DNA of 64,000 nt from Ypsolopha sequella (Eukaryota; Arthropoda; Insecta; Lepidoptera; Ypsolophidae), in contig OW203990.1 of assembly GCA_934047225.1 (NCBI GenBank), forward strand, positions 24,965,045 through 25,029,044, written 5' to 3'. Both the position numbers and the translations under genes were made by a program. Shown in pieces: positions 34,701-46,272 of this stretch (within the stretch, counting starts at the first letter, position 1; every line of letters starts with the position of its first letter). A model generated the notes under the pieces. The model made no database searches and was not told the DNA's origin. It worked only from the letters and a program-made list of their open reading frames with translations.

Positions 34701-35160
34701 AAAAAGCGACAGTGGCTCAGGGGTATAACACTGGCCTCTCAATATGTATATATCAATAGCTTAACACTGGATCTCCGGTAAGGCACCGATGAGTTTTTCG
34801 GAATTTATGTGCATTTGTTCTTACTGACCACTTGCGGTGAAGGAAAATATTACGAGGAAACCTGCATGCCCTAAAAAGCGTGTATTTGTGCACGAGGTAC
34901 GGCTGTAGGATCACCACTCATCACGTTGGGACATATTAATCGTCAGTGAAACGCGGGTGTACCGAGCATGGACTAGACTGGAATACGTATGTTACTCCCT
35001 CGGGGATGCATGTCGTGACGTATATTCATATTTATTCTAAATTTCTATCTCCGAGGGGGTGTCAGAGGTGTTACCGAGTGTGGACTGTTACTAGAACAGT
35101 AAACATCCGTAACACACACTCTTCCCCGATGAATTATAAAATGCAATACATAATATAAAC
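34701..35160 (+). mobile_element. tRNA-headed SINE
   Basis: The head agtggctcaggggtataaca resembles a pol III box A in a tRNA-derived promoter. The body has gagtttttcggaatttatgtg, cggtgaaggaaaatattacg and gaggaaacctgcatgcc, a conserved lepidopteran SINE body, and gtgaaacgcgggtgtaccga. Related copies lie at 58020-58860 and 61705-62055. Confidence 0.7.
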
Positions 35161-35439
35161 GGAGAATAAAATGCAATTTAACAGATCATTTTGTTAATTA
35201 TTTTGTTTCTTTATAATCATGAACCTCAGTTTCCACCTAAACAGCGTATGTATGTAAGTCATGATATCAAAATAATAATTATTATACATACATATCAGTT
35301 ATGTAGGAATTACCAGACATATAGGGTGGAAAAAATTCAAGGGCCCTGGAGTGGAACTACCTTAAATCCATAAGTTAGCTCATTTTTCTGAAAGGAAACA
35401 TTCCTTTGTTTTTAAAAAGAAACAAAACTGCATTCAAAG

Positions 35440-35490
35440 ATATTCTGAAATTCGCTTGTCTCACCCGGGAATCGAACCAACTAAAAATTG
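35440..35490 (-). mobile_element. fragment of another tRNA-like SINE head
   Basis: The minus strand carries ggttcgattcccgggtgaga, a box B-like sequence in a tRNA T-arm context. There is no complete cloverleaf, so it is a SINE relic and not a tRNA gene. Confidence 0.4.
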
Positions 35491-35496
35491 ATATCA

Positions 35497-35655
35497 ATTT
35501 GATATCGATGAAGACAGTTCCGGTTATTCCTCTCCTATAACGGATATCTCCTGTTCCTCCTTGTCTTGTTAGACAATGGCTTAGAGATGGTCTAAGGAGA
35601 ATGGTATCGAGTGTCTGTTCATAGTCTTCTAGTTAGTTTTCTGCAACCTTGTCAT
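35497..35655 (-). pseudogene. dead acidic linker exon
   Basis: It aligns with the four linker exons (acceptor atcAG, then the EDYEQTLDTI-like and VIGEE blocks). An in-frame stop appears at the eighth codon (AEN then TAA), with further indels and another stop after VIGEE. The donor end is lost. It sits just upstream of the type I exon at 34394 in transcript order, as expected for a linker of that module. Confidence 0.75.
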
Positions 35656-36330
35656 CTGATATGTAAAAATATTTGTTTAAAATAAGAAAACATAAAATCT
35701 TCCCAAGTTACTTTCTATCTTGAAATAAATTGTAAACAGGTAAGTTTAATAAAATTATTAACATAATATAACATAATTATCAAGCACTAATTTAATAAAA
35801 TATTGGCTGTACTTCTGCTGCCGGAGCCGGCAATCACGAAGATAAAGGATTTTTCCGTACATCATTGAATTCTGTTACAAATTACAAGGGTCGCCTCGCT
35901 CCCCTCCACCTAAGTCGGCTCTCGAATTCACTTCTATTTCTAGTTATCATTGCAACCTTACTTCAATAGTCATCGTCGACACCAACGCACCTAATTTTGA
36001 CTTTTTGTTAAAAGATTTTCATTATTTATCTAAACCGAATTTTAAAAAATCTTCGTGAATTGAAACCCTAAACCTTGTTATAGCTCTCACCCCGCACCAA
36101 CAATTCGATATCTGAAGCGACGAATCGAGCGAATACATAAATCTTAGTCACGTGACCTCCGGTACCTGTTTCAAATGCCGGCTCCAATAACCGTTCTTCA
36201 GCAGAGGCGCTAATTTCAAAAATTGAATTAAACTACATAATCAGAAATAATTACTTTTATTTTATTTTGCAAAATTGTCATTAATTATGAAATTGGAGCG
36301 CCATATGTAATATTAAAAAATCCACAAGTT
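35656..36330. other. spacer, nothing recognised
   Basis: Moderately GC-rich for the window. No repeat family or exon was recognised; it should hold the 3' UTR of the exon on its right. Confidence 0.3.
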
Positions 36331-36593
36331 TCACAGTTTTAGCCACTTTCCTTCCTTACTCTTGTAGTATTTGGGTGGTTCATGATTGTGATTTAAGTTC
36401 ACTGATAAAAAATCTTGCGGGCCTCGTGGAGATTTTTGAGACTTGATCGTGGCCTTACATTTATAGCGTAGTTTAGTAGCACAAAGCCAATTGACATGAT
36501 CACGTAAAATATGTCCAACGCGGTATGTATACTTTTGGTACATCAAATTTGGATGTTTGCCTTTTCTTTTCGATGATGGTGGTATTAAAATCA
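36331..36593 (-). CDS. mod(mdg4)-like alternative terminal exon, FLYWCH type I
   Basis: The acceptor (ttttcAG) gives a phase 1 start, Val then ILIPPSSKRKGKHPNLMYQK. The finger has YTYRV, WLCAT, KC and HNH, with tail HEPPKYYKSKEGKWL then KL and a stop. It is 263 nt and intact. The basic patch SSKRKGKH is two residues longer than in its paralogues at 45788 and 48311. Its type II partner is at 39116, now separated by a 1.1-kb transposon and other repeats. Confidence 0.88.
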
Positions 36594-36879
36594 CTGAAAA
36601 TAATTGTATTGAATTACTGATATTACTATTGATACCGATTTATGATCGATAAACTTTGCGGAATATTTAGCTGCTATTTGTCATGGTGCCATATTGATAC
36701 CAATTGTTTAATAACTTGGCTCCTTAGAGGCAAAGATTTCAAAAAGTAAAGATATGCCCTTACCGTAGTATGAAAGCACCAAAATGTTTTCACCTTTAAA
36801 TAGGTGACGCTCACACGTTTGGAATCAGTGCTCATCTGAACACAGTGATAGTTGGACGCCTTAATGATTTTTTAAGAGA

Positions 36880-38010
36880 TAAACTTTTAACAAAAAAATA
36901 GCAACCGACTTCAATAGTAACAGCACTCATTCACTAAAAAGTTAATAATAATTCTATAAAGACCGATGGTACCGAAGCAACACTTTTGCCGACTTCTTTC
37001 TTCCTGAAACGTTATGTTATCTAGAAGTCGGCGTTCTTAAATTGGTGTCTATGTTGCTATATCGTAGGAAATACGCCGACTTCTAGATAACATAATGTTT
37101 CAGGAAGAAAGAAGTCGGCAAAAGTGTTGCTTCGGTACCATCGGTCTTTATAGAATTATTATTAACTTTTTAGTGAATGAGTGCTGTTACTATTGAAGTC
37201 GGTTGCTATTTTTTTGTTAAAAGTTTATTTTATTTCACATTTTTTAGTGTTGCTGGGTTAAATTGTGAGGTATAGGTAGAAACGAAGTTCGAGTGAGTAT
37301 AAGTAGTCATGTTTGAGTAGCTTCCTCCTATCAGCACCCTAACACAACATGATTACCGTAATCTCGAGTTATGTGCTGTCATCCGTTGAAGAGTTCTACG
37401 GTGATGAAGCCAAGATCGAAATTCAGGTGGGCACACTGGCAATTTTCAGCAATTCCCTGCAATGAGTACCCTAACACAAACTGGTTGCCGCAATCTAAAG
37501 TTATGTGCTGTCATCCGTTGAGGAGTTCTATGGTGATGAAGCCAGGATCGAAGGTCAGGTGGATATTCTGATAATCTCCAAGTAATACCCTTGAATCAGC
37601 ACCCTAACGCAGTGATTGCCGCAATCTCGAGTTATGTGCTCTGATCCGTTGAAGAGTTCTATGGTGAATATGTTGATGAAGCCAGGATCGAAAGTCAGGT
37701 GGAAGAATGTCGATTTTCAAGTAATACCTTGTAATCAGCACCCAAGTACATAGCGATTGCCTCAGTTTTGAGAGATATGCTGTCATTTTCTGAGGAGTTC
37801 CACTGCCTATCTCTGAAGACCTTCATCAGATCATGACCAAACCCAAAATGGGACCTACCTGGAAGTATACTCTTTCAAACAAAAAAAGAATTGTTCAAAT
37901 CGGTTGGGAAATGACGGAGTTATGGAGTAACAACGCCAAAAAAAAAAAATAAAAAAAAAAAAAAAAAAAATACAGTCGAATTGAGAACCGCCTCCTTTTT
38001 GAAGTCGGTT
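36880..38010. mobile_element. 1.1-kb element with gaagtcggtt ends (copy 1)
   Basis: It begins near taaacttttaacaaaaaaat-agcaaccgacttc and ends ttgaagtcggtt. Its first 350 bp form an almost perfect palindrome (arms with ccgacttctttcttcctgaa and ttcaggaagaaagaagtcgg). A second part has four imperfect repeats of about 132 bp (ttatgtgctgtcatccgttg near 37370, 37500, 37630, 37765), and a poly-A/T run precedes gaattgagaaccgcctcctt. The whole is duplicated at 44484-45619. No transposase is present. Confidence 0.8.
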
Positions 38011-38649
38011 AAAAAGGGGTCTCAATATAGCGTCGTGTGCATTTTTAAAGTGCACTAACATTTCAATAAATACCAATCAAGCCAAAAGTGTGACATTTCA
38101 CATTCAAAACACATTAAAAAACAATGCAATAGATTTTAGGTGCCAGGGCTCATCCAAACTTTTTTGAAATCTTTGCTTAGGGGTGCATGGAGGTATACTA
38201 TAAGCAATGTATATTCAAGAACTATAGTGCTCTACTTTCATATGCATCTGGTAGTACAGAATACTCGCCATTGAATTACAGACACTGTATGTTGAGTTAA
38301 AGAGTTATTCAGTCAATATTTATAATAGGAAACTGAATGAATGAATGAATGAATTGACACTTTATTGTACACAAAAGACATATAAAAGGAAACAGAGTAT
38401 TGAAAACATAATTTTGTACAAAGGCGGACTTATAACTTAAAGCGATTTCTTCCAGCCAACCTTTGGATGGTGAAGAAATTGTCACCAGAAAAGTTAAAAA
38501 GGGGGGATAGACGTAATAGATACAGTTAATTAAATGGAAATCAATAAAGTTTAAATACTACTAATCTACCAAATTAAAGTTAATTTTAATAGATACTATA
38601 GACTTACATAAACAAATATACAAGAATATATTAATAAATATATATACAT

Positions 38650-38653
38650 CTAT

Positions 38654-38712
<59 letters not shown>
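38650..38712. repeat. (AT)n microsatellite
   Basis: An uninterrupted AT dinucleotide run of about 50 bp, next to the palindromic MITE on its right. A shorter run (24025-24050) also adjoins a member of that MITE family. Confidence 0.9.
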
Positions 38713-38716
<4 letters not shown>

Positions 38717-38746
38717 AATATAATAAACTAAATATATAATAAATAT

Positions 38747-39012
38747 ACAAGGTGACTTTTTGACCATCGTCCAAATTCATACTGGTGGCTTGGTAAGTGA
38801 TCAGTATCATGGATCAATAACAATTTTGTTGAAATTCGTAAAATGAAATTTCAACTCCCCATAGTGATTCACTCGGAACTGGAACTGAATTTATATGGGA
38901 AGCCGAAATTTCAGTATACGAATTTCACAAAAATTGTTAGTGATCCAAGATACTGATCACTTATCAAGCCTCCAGTATGAATTTGGACGATGATCAAAAA
39001 GTCACCTTGTAT
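38747..39012. mobile_element. palindromic MITE, acaaggtgactttttga ends
   Basis: acaaggtgactttttgacca at the left is inverted as tgatcaaaaagtcaccttgt at the right. The centre is near the ccatagtgattcactcgg block, and almost the whole 266 bp can fold. Both flanks are TA-rich, consistent with insertion at TA. Confidence 0.85.
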
Positions 39013-39115
39013 ATATATTTATTTATATTATTATATATATATAAACTAATATATACTAATATAATAAACTAAATATATAATAACTATATATAAACTGATT
39101 GGATGAACTGATAGC

Positions 39116-39369
39116 TTAGTTACCTTTTGTGTTATCATTGAATTCTTCTCCAACTGGTGCATCATGACAATGTTCACCTTTGTGAGCGACGAATTGGTTT
39201 TTAATAGTATATACTTCAGCATTGCAGTTGTTTTTTTCATGTATATAACGCCTACGTTCTACACAACGCCAGCGTGTCTTTTCATCGCGAACTTCATCAT
39301 ATCGATATCTATAGCCATCCTTGTCTGTCAATATGCGTGAGCCACGTTCAGTCAAAGATAAAGTGATTT
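39116..39369 (-). CDS. mod(mdg4)-like alternative terminal exon, FLYWCH type II
   Basis: The acceptor (ttttacAG) gives a phase 1 start, Glu then ITLSLTERGSRILTDKDGYR. The finger shows DGYRYRY, WRCVE, NC and HCH, followed by the signature HDAPVGEEFNDNTKGN and a stop. It is 254 nt, intact and very close to the exon at 46649. Its partners in the module are the linkers at 43092 and 43336 upstream and the type I exon at 36331 downstream. The third Cys in HCH is shared by three type II copies. Confidence 0.88.
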
Positions 39370-41463
39370 CTGTAAAATACAATTTCAACTTTATTAAAAT
39401 ATTAGGTTTTAACATAGGAAATTGCCGTTTTGAAGGTCACTCAATTTTCAGTACTAACATTTTTGCATTTTATTTAGGAATGACTAATCCAAACAATGTA
39501 ATTTTTCATGTGTACGAATGAGACAACATTAAGCTAACAGCAATATTCATTTGATTTTTGAAAAGTGTCAGCTGCAAAAAATTATTAAGAATGTTATCAT
39601 GAAAATAGATGGCATTAAGGATGAACTGTTTTTGAAGATTTAAGTTTTATAATCAAACTGAAGATAATAACAAAATTTAATAAGTAGATGTAAAACTTTG
39701 AAATCAACTTTCAAACAAAAAACAAATAATTCGCATAGATTAAAATATGTTAAGGTGTGTTAATTCGAAAACCATTTCGAGATTTAGGTTTAATAAGCCG
39801 TATTTTAGAACTTTTGTTCTGAAAAACCTCATGATGATGAATATTTTTATGAAAAAGCTTGCAACTTTCATTTGACCTTCGTGTGACGTCACTTGACTGA
39901 AGGCTGTATAAAAATGTGTCGCTTGCCATCAAGTTAAAAAATATGACTGTCAGAGTCACAGAACAGAACATGAAGTCCATGTCTGGGTCACAGTATAAAT
40001 ATAACTGAACGCAGTAAGTGTTGCTGTCTTGTTACGAAATCCCAGATTGATCGGTTAATTTTATTTGTTATGTAGTAACGCATTATTAAAATAAATATAG
40101 TTTTTGATGACAACAATTTCTGTGATGGATTAATATTGACAATCATACATGACAGATACCAAATATAATTTTGTATGCATGTATGTATGTATGAATTGTT
40201 GTGTGTTTGTCCGACCATAACTCGAGTATCGTTGATCGGAACGTCATGAAATTTGAATTTTTAAGTTCGAGCCAAATCGGTCAAGACCGAATCGCGAGTT
40301 CATAGTTCGGGGTGAACTACTAGTTTATTTGCCTTTTAAAATTTAATAACCGAGATGGTAGGGCGCTAAATTTCAGCCAAATATACGTCACGTGATTAAT
40401 AGGCACCTCTTGTGGCTGACAAAGTACAGTTTAGGGTTATTTTTGCAGACGTTGGTAACACTCAACATAGTTTCGTTGTTGTTGTTATTTGATTTTTTAT
40501 TGCCAGATGTAGCAATATAGTACTCTGTGGATGACAGATTTTTTTTTTTTACAAGCAAGGCAAAAGTCCGCATTCAGTATCAGGCCTAAAAGGAGTCATG
40601 TGACGTAACATCCGGAAATTCTTTAAAAAATCATAAATAAATAATGACTAATTTAAATACCATAATATTGAAAACTATGATCTAAAAGCGCGTAAATTAT
40701 CTAAAAAAAAATTAAAAAAAAAAAACTTTTTTTAATTAAGCTACCCGAATTGAAATAGCTATTGAATTACAGGAATTATGAACTCATGAAATTTCGGCAA
40801 TTTCATATGTAAAGATCTGTTAATGTATCATATTCAAGTTGGTAAATATAATATTGTAAAGCAAATTGTGTAAAGAAGCTACCGATGAAATCCAATTGAA
40901 GGAGGACTTCCCCTTTAAAGTTTGGGTAACAAAAATCCGTTTGGTACACTCGTGTTGAAAAATACCAATTTTCATAAATCTATAACAGCAAGGTATAATG
41001 ACAATTTTGTTTACGAACTCCCCATACACAGAAAAAAATTAAAATAAAAGAAATTTTCTTAACAAATTTTTTTTTCTTCTATATAAGTAAACGACAAAAA
41101 GAACGAACCATATTAACCAGAAAAATAAAAAAACAGTTGAATGTAATAAGTAACAACTTTTGGACAAGAAACAGGTAGGTAACAACCTATTTGCATGAGT
41201 GTAGATAAAGGAGTGTATGAAACTACACATAACTAGGTATTAAAACACACGTGTATGCTATTAAAAAAACTCGCCTACCGATCGTTTTTTGAACTTACAC
41301 TGTGTGTGTTTTAATAACCTCTTTATGTGTCAGTTTCATAAACTACTATAATATTAAATGATTATGTTATTCATTTTTTAACTTGATCTCTTCGGAGGTC
41401 TCTTCGTCAGTCCAATGTAATGTGCCCATTACGTCGTGGCCTGCATCAAAATATTTTTTTATT
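39370..41463. other. spacer with one dispersed repeat
   Basis: About 39740-39930 (ttaattcgaaaaccatttcg ... cgtgtgacgtcacttga) recurs at about 59203-59375. No exon was recognised; the open frames are short. Confidence 0.4.
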
Positions 41464-41690
41464 AATTTTGTATATGTTACGGCCAAACCCGATGTTAGGA
41501 TAAACTTGTTTTAGACAAACTAGATTATGACTGCCGTAAAAAAATAACCACGAAGGAAAACCAATATCACCTTCTAACCTAACCTATCGGATCACTTCTG
41601 CGCTGCAGGACTTCCGAAAAACTAGTTTTTCTAGGCCAAAAGGGGTTTAAATCCTAAAATTGGGTTTGGCCAGTAACATATGACAACGTG
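41464..41690. mobile_element. MITE, ends gttacggccaaacccgat / ttgggtttggccagtaac
   Basis: The inverted ends flank blocks shared with 24810-24970 and 60320-60425 (actagtttttctaggcc, acctaacctatcgg). It lies directly beside another MITE at 41682. Confidence 0.65.
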
Positions 41691-42182
41691 TAACAGAAAC
41701 GTGTGGTCATATTTGAAGAGCTAATTCAATAAATGGTATGGAACAACTTTTACTATGGAACGAACATGAAAAAATCTGCCTATCTATGCATTTCGGCTTA
41801 GTAGGTATTGCATTTTATATGAAACAGTATTTTTTTTTTCTTGATTTCAGGGTTGGCTCCATAGGAAAAGTTTTTCTATACCATTGACTGAATAAGCTCT
41901 GTTGGAAATCCAACCATCGATCGTTCGCTCACCGGAACCCTGAGGGGTCAGAAGAGGCTAGAGGGGGCTGACCGGAGCAAGCGCGACTCATGATTCATTC
42001 GGCGAACGAACTCTCTCGTGCGCATTATGCATGTAATATTTTATTTAAAGTTCCATTAAAATTATTACGATAACTTGCCAGATTCTTTTTTACAAAAGTT
42101 TACATGGTCCTTCGAGCCGGATAGGTTTTTTCTATACGAGATAAGAAATATGACCACACCTTTTTGTTACACGTTGTATATT
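41682..42182. mobile_element. palindromic MITE, ends acaacgtgtaacagaaa
   Basis: acaacgtgtaacagaaacgt at left is inverted as ttttgttacacgttgtata at right. The family recurs in full at 50939-51206 (266 bp). This copy is longer because it has extra material in the middle near 41900-42100. Confidence 0.75.
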
Positions 42183-43091
42183 ACGTATTATATATTATAT
42201 TGTATATAGCCAGTTCAATTTATTACTTTGAAAGTACGAGCGGCGTTCATAAAGTGATAATAAGGTACAAACTCTTTAGAACCAAAAAAAGTAAATAATG
42301 GCTGGTAAAGCTGGAATATTGATTAGGTTTAAAATAAGGAAACAATTTGTTTATATTTTCTTTTTTAAAATTGGAATTCTTTTGTCTACAGTCTGACGTA
42401 GCGTGTTGTCGAAAATGGAATAAATTTAATTGCGCGCGGTTATTAAGTATCTGTGCTTGAAAAATGTCCTACGTCTGCAGCTTTATAAACCGAATTATTT
42501 AGTAGTAAAAGACCTGCAAATCACGAGGTCGTTGTTGACAGATTACATTGAGCAGAACTTCATCAGCAAGTACCTACTTTGCGAGTTGCAAGTAGCAGTC
42601 TCAAGATACAATATTATTTTGTCCATGTCCAGCCTCTTCTATACACTGTGCGACGGGACAAGCAGCGACTAACTCGGCGGCCACGAACCAGGGCAAGTGT
42701 ATCGATATAATTCATATATTTAAAGGCAAGGGTGACTTTAGACAGAGCACCTAATTTTTGTATGATTTTGATTTTTCTACGAGAAATATAAACGAACATA
42801 CGACTTTTTCAAATAAAACTTATTTTCATAATGAAGTTGTTAGAAATTTTAAAGACACGCATTTTTATTATAGACCAGCTCACACGCGTTTCGAAAAGTT
42901 ACCTGTTATTTTATCCCTTCGAGTTAATAACATAAATTACAAAAAGTTACAAATGCCTAAATAAAACCTATCACTAGCCCAAGATCTGGTAGACACAATT
43001 GCAGTCCTCTATTCAAACAGAAAACAGTGACTCGTAGATAAACAGTTATTGCAACCTTATCTCTTTTGGACTATATTTAGTAGGTACTCAC
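42183..43091. other. spacer with two unexplained open frames
   Basis: Plus-strand frames 42430-42672 and 42758-42964 (YDFDFSTRNINEHTTFSNKT; RFEKLPVILSLRVNNINYKK) have the look of LINE or other transposon ends but I cannot place them. No splice-bounded exon was seen. Confidence 0.3.
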
Positions 43092-43247
43092 CAGAAATAT
43101 CAGAATTTCCCAATTTCTTTTTGTCGCCATTCGATGTCAATGAAGACAGTTCAGGTTGTTCCTCCTCTACCGCGTTTTTTTCTTTGTCCTTGTCTTCTGA
43201 GGCAATAGCATCGATTATTTGTTCGTAGTCTTCTACTATGTTTTCAT
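43092..43247 (-). CDS. acidic linker exon (tandem copy, 3' one)
   Basis: The acceptor (gtattAG) and donor G|GTGAGT bound 156 nt in phase 1 at both ends. It encodes DENIVEDYEQIIDAIASEDK, DKEKNAVEEEQPELSSLTSN and GDKKKLGNSDISG. It is highly acidic with no known domain. It is a tandem duplicate of 43336-43491, offset by exactly 244 bp, and the flanking intron sequence is duplicated too. The two proteins differ at about 10 of 53 positions, mostly conservatively, so both seem to have been kept under constraint. Because both are symmetric, a transcript could carry either, both or neither. Confidence 0.8.
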
Positions 43248-43335
43248 CTAATACGAAAAAAGAAATGGTTAGATAAATAATCAAAACTGCGTTTGCAACC
43301 TTATCTCTTTTGAACTATATTTAGTAGGTACTCAC

Positions 43336-43491
43336 CAGAAATATCAGAATTTCCCAATTTCTGTTTTTGGCCATTCGATATCAATGAAGACAGTTCAGGT
43401 TGTTCCTCCTCTATCGCGTTTTCTTCTTTGTCCTTATCTTGTGAGGCAATAGCATCGAGCATCTGTTCGAAGTCTTCTACCATGTTTTCAT
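43336..43491 (-). CDS. acidic linker exon (tandem copy, 5' one)
   Basis: It has the same structure as its neighbour: acceptor gtattAG, donor G|GTGAGT, 156 nt, phase 1 to phase 1. It encodes DENMVEDFEQMLDAIASQDK, DKEENAIEEEQPELSSLISN and GQKQKLGNSDISG. The ISNG-KLGNSDI end is shared with the exon at 51468, indicating that this end is the most conserved part of the linker. It lies upstream of the type II/type I exons at 39116 and 36331. Confidence 0.8.
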
Positions 43492-44127
43492 CTAATACGA
43501 AAAAAGAAATGGTTAGATAATAAATCAGAACTGCGTAAAATATCTTAACTAACCCCTAGAATACGTAAACTTAATGGTTTTTTACCAAAAGTGTAGCCGA
43601 ATGAGCTTTTATTGTTCTAGATAAAATCAAAAAATTAATACGAGTCAAACATCGGATATGTTATATTTTAATCTAGATTAATACGAGTATTACCCAAAAA
43701 TTATGTTTGAAAACGTCCACAATCTTGCCAAAATCGTGTTTCTCAGGAAGTTTTTATAGCACACAAATAGAAAAAAAAAAACAGAAAATTACACATATTT
43801 TATTATTTTATTTAGGAAGTTATCAATGACCAACTTAATTAAACCTTTTACATACATAGAGTTTAATAGATTGTGAGTGTTAAGTTGGTCATCTATAACT
43901 GTAAGTGAAATTATTTACCATGATGTTTTACTTAAGTACTCATATTTTGTGATGGTACGGAACCCTAATGCACTTGGCCAGTTTTTTTTAAATACAAAAC
44001 GAGCTAACGTTTAGCCAATACCGCACATGATGGTAAGCGATAAGCCCAAGGATGAAACCTTAGAAAGTGGGATAGTGAAAGCAGGCAAGACATAAAAAAT
44101 ATAAACAAAGTACCTACACATAATAGT

Positions 44128-44483
44128 AGTTTATGCTACTAGGGCGAAAAGGAATAAATTACGAGGACGATTTAAAACACGAGCGTAGCGAGTGTTTTAA
44201 ACGTAACCAAGTAATTTATTGCTTTTACGCCCGTGTATCATACTACGTTTTTCAATGCATAGTGTGAGGAAATGAAAACAAATATAATCTTGTGAACTTT
44301 AAATTATAATTGGCTCAAAAGGACTGTATCCAGAGCCGTTACACAGTGGAAAAAAAAGTATAACATCTATGGTACACAGGAAAGGCTGCAGGTTAGCCAA
44401 CCGTTGTAAATAAATTTAAAAAAAATAATAATAAAGCCCTAGGGCAAAATAATCGACTTTTTGTTCGGTTTTGATGCATAAAA
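44128..44483. repeat. dispersed repeat, left part (copy 1)
   Basis: From agtttatgctactagggcga to gatgcataaaaa it matches 56922-57283. The match continues after an inserted element at 45620 (aaaaagtgggcctttacgag). Confidence 0.8.
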
Positions 44484-45619
44484 ATAAACTTTTAACAAAA
44501 AAATAGCAACCGACTTCAATAGCAACCGACTTCAATAGTAACAGCAGTCATTCACTAAAAAGTTAATAATAATTCTATAAAGACCGATGGTACCGAAGCA
44601 ACACTTTTGCCGACTTCTTTCTTCCTGAAACGTTATGCTATCTAGAAGTCGGCGTTCTTATATTGGTTTTTATGTTGCTATATCGTAGGAAATACGCCGA
44701 CTTCTAGATAACATAATGTTTCAGGAAGAAAGAAGTCGGCAAAAGTGTTGCTTCGGTACCATCGGTCTTTATAGAATTATTATTAACTTTTTAGTGAATG
44801 ACTGCTGTTACTATTGAAGTCGGTTGCTATTTTTTTGTTAAAAATTTATTTTATTTCACATTTTTTAGTGTTGCTGGGTTAAATTGTGAAATATGGGTAG
44901 TTCTTGCAAACGTGGTTTTAATATGAAACGAAGTTCAAGTGAGTATAAGTAGCTATGTTTGAGTAGCTTTCTGCTATCAATCTCGAGTTATGTGCTGTCA
45001 TTCGTTAAAGAGTTCTACGGTGATGAAGCCAAGATCGAAGGTCAGGTGGGTACACTGGTAATTTTCAAGCAATGCCCTGCAATGAGCACCACAACACAAA
45101 CTGATTGCCGCAATCCAAAGTTATGTGCTGTCATCCGTTGAGGAGTTCTATGGTGATGAAGCCAGGATCGAAGGTCAGGTGGGTAGTCTGGTAATCTCCA
45201 AGTAATACCCTTGAATTAGCACCCTAACGCAGTGATTGCCGCAATCTCGAGTTATGTGCTCTGATCCGTTGAGGAGTTCTATGGTGAATATGGTGATGAA
45301 GCCAGGATCGAAGGTCAGGTGGAAGAATGATGATTTTCAAGTAATACCTTGTAATCAGCACCCAGGTACAAAGCGATTACCTTAATTTCGAGAGGTATGC
45401 TGTCATTTTCTGAGGCGTTCCACTGCCTATCTCTGAAGACCTTCATCAGATCATGACCAAACCCAAAATGGGACCTACCTGGAAGTACACTCTTTGAAAC
45501 AAAAAAAGAATTGTTCAAATCGGTTCAGAAATGACGGAGTTATGGAGTAACAACGCCAAAAAAAAAAAAAAAAAAAACATACAGTCGAATTGAGAACCGC
45601 CTCCTTTTTGAAGTCGGTT
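44484..45619. mobile_element. 1.1-kb element with gaagtcggtt ends (copy 2)
   Basis: It is nearly identical to 36880-38010, including the leading palindrome and the four 132-bp repeats. The flanking sequence is continuous in the empty site at 57273-57300 (gatgcataaaaagtgggcct), which fixes the insertion boundaries to within a short A-run. Confidence 0.85.
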
Positions 45620-45787
45620 AAAAAGTGGGCCTTTACGAGCACATGCATTGAAAAATATTTTATGAACACAATTTTCGTGAAAATAATGGTTTGGACATTG
45701 AATTAAATAAATACTATAATAAAATCAGAAATAATTTTTGGAAATAATTTGTTTAATTTTATTTTAATATCTAATTAAATACAAGAT

Positions 45788-46044
45788 TCACATCCTCAGC
45801 CACTTCCCGTCCTTACTCTTGTAGTACTTCGGTGGTTCATGATAATGAGTCAAGTTCGCTGATATAAAGTCTTGGGGGCCTTGTGGAAATTTCAGAGATT
45901 TGATCATGGCCGTACATTTAGTGCGTATTCTACTGGAACAATACCAAAGCAAATCGGTATTTGAAATCCTTGTAACGTTGTACGTATGCTTTTGGTACAT
46001 CAAAATTGGATGTTTGCCTCTTCCCGATGGTGGTATCAAAATCA
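45788..46044 (-). CDS. mod(mdg4)-like alternative terminal exon, FLYWCH type I
   Basis: The acceptor (attttcAG) gives a phase 1 start, Val then ILIPPSGRGKHPILMYQKHT. The finger shows WYCSS, KC and HYH, then HEPPKYYKSKDGKWLRM and a stop. It is 257 nt, intact and close to the type I consensus. It pairs with the type II exon at 46649, about 0.6 kb upstream in the transcript. Relative to the 48311 copy it keeps the KSKDGKWL end. Confidence 0.9.
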
Positions 46045-46198
46045 CTGAAAATTATTTTATTTCATTACCATTGATAACACTCGCTATTGAATTAACTTTG
46101 AGGAGTACTTTACTGCTCTTTGTGCACACAGCAATGTAATGATGATGCTTACATAACTGATACTACTTGTTTAACTACTTGGCACCTTAGAGGGAGGT

Positions 46199-46272
46199 TG
46201 CATGGAGGTATTACTCCATGCGGCTTTCCGCACTCTCGCACTGCGGGTCTTTACCCGCAGTGCGAGAAGGAC
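46199..46272. repeat. two adjacent short hairpins
   Basis: gcatgga/tccatgc (about 46199-46221) is followed by ctcgcactgcgggt/acccgcagtgcgag, a perfect 14-bp stem with a 4-base loop (about 46233-46266). It is GC-rich in an AT-rich intron, between a type I and a type II exon. It is most likely a relic of a palindromic element. Confidence 0.7.

Noticed and set aside
34705..34740. tRNA gene from the tggctcagggg box
   Set aside because: No cloverleaf or anticodon arm; it continues into a SINE body shared with 58 and 62 kb.
35455..35485. tRNA 3' half (ggttcgattcccgggtgaga, minus strand)
   Set aside because: Only a T-arm-like piece is present; most likely a SINE head fragment.
37371..37571. MCCHPLKSS repeat frame as a protein
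   Set aside because: It is the product of 132-bp repeats inside the 1.1-kb mobile element and is not preserved in the second copy.
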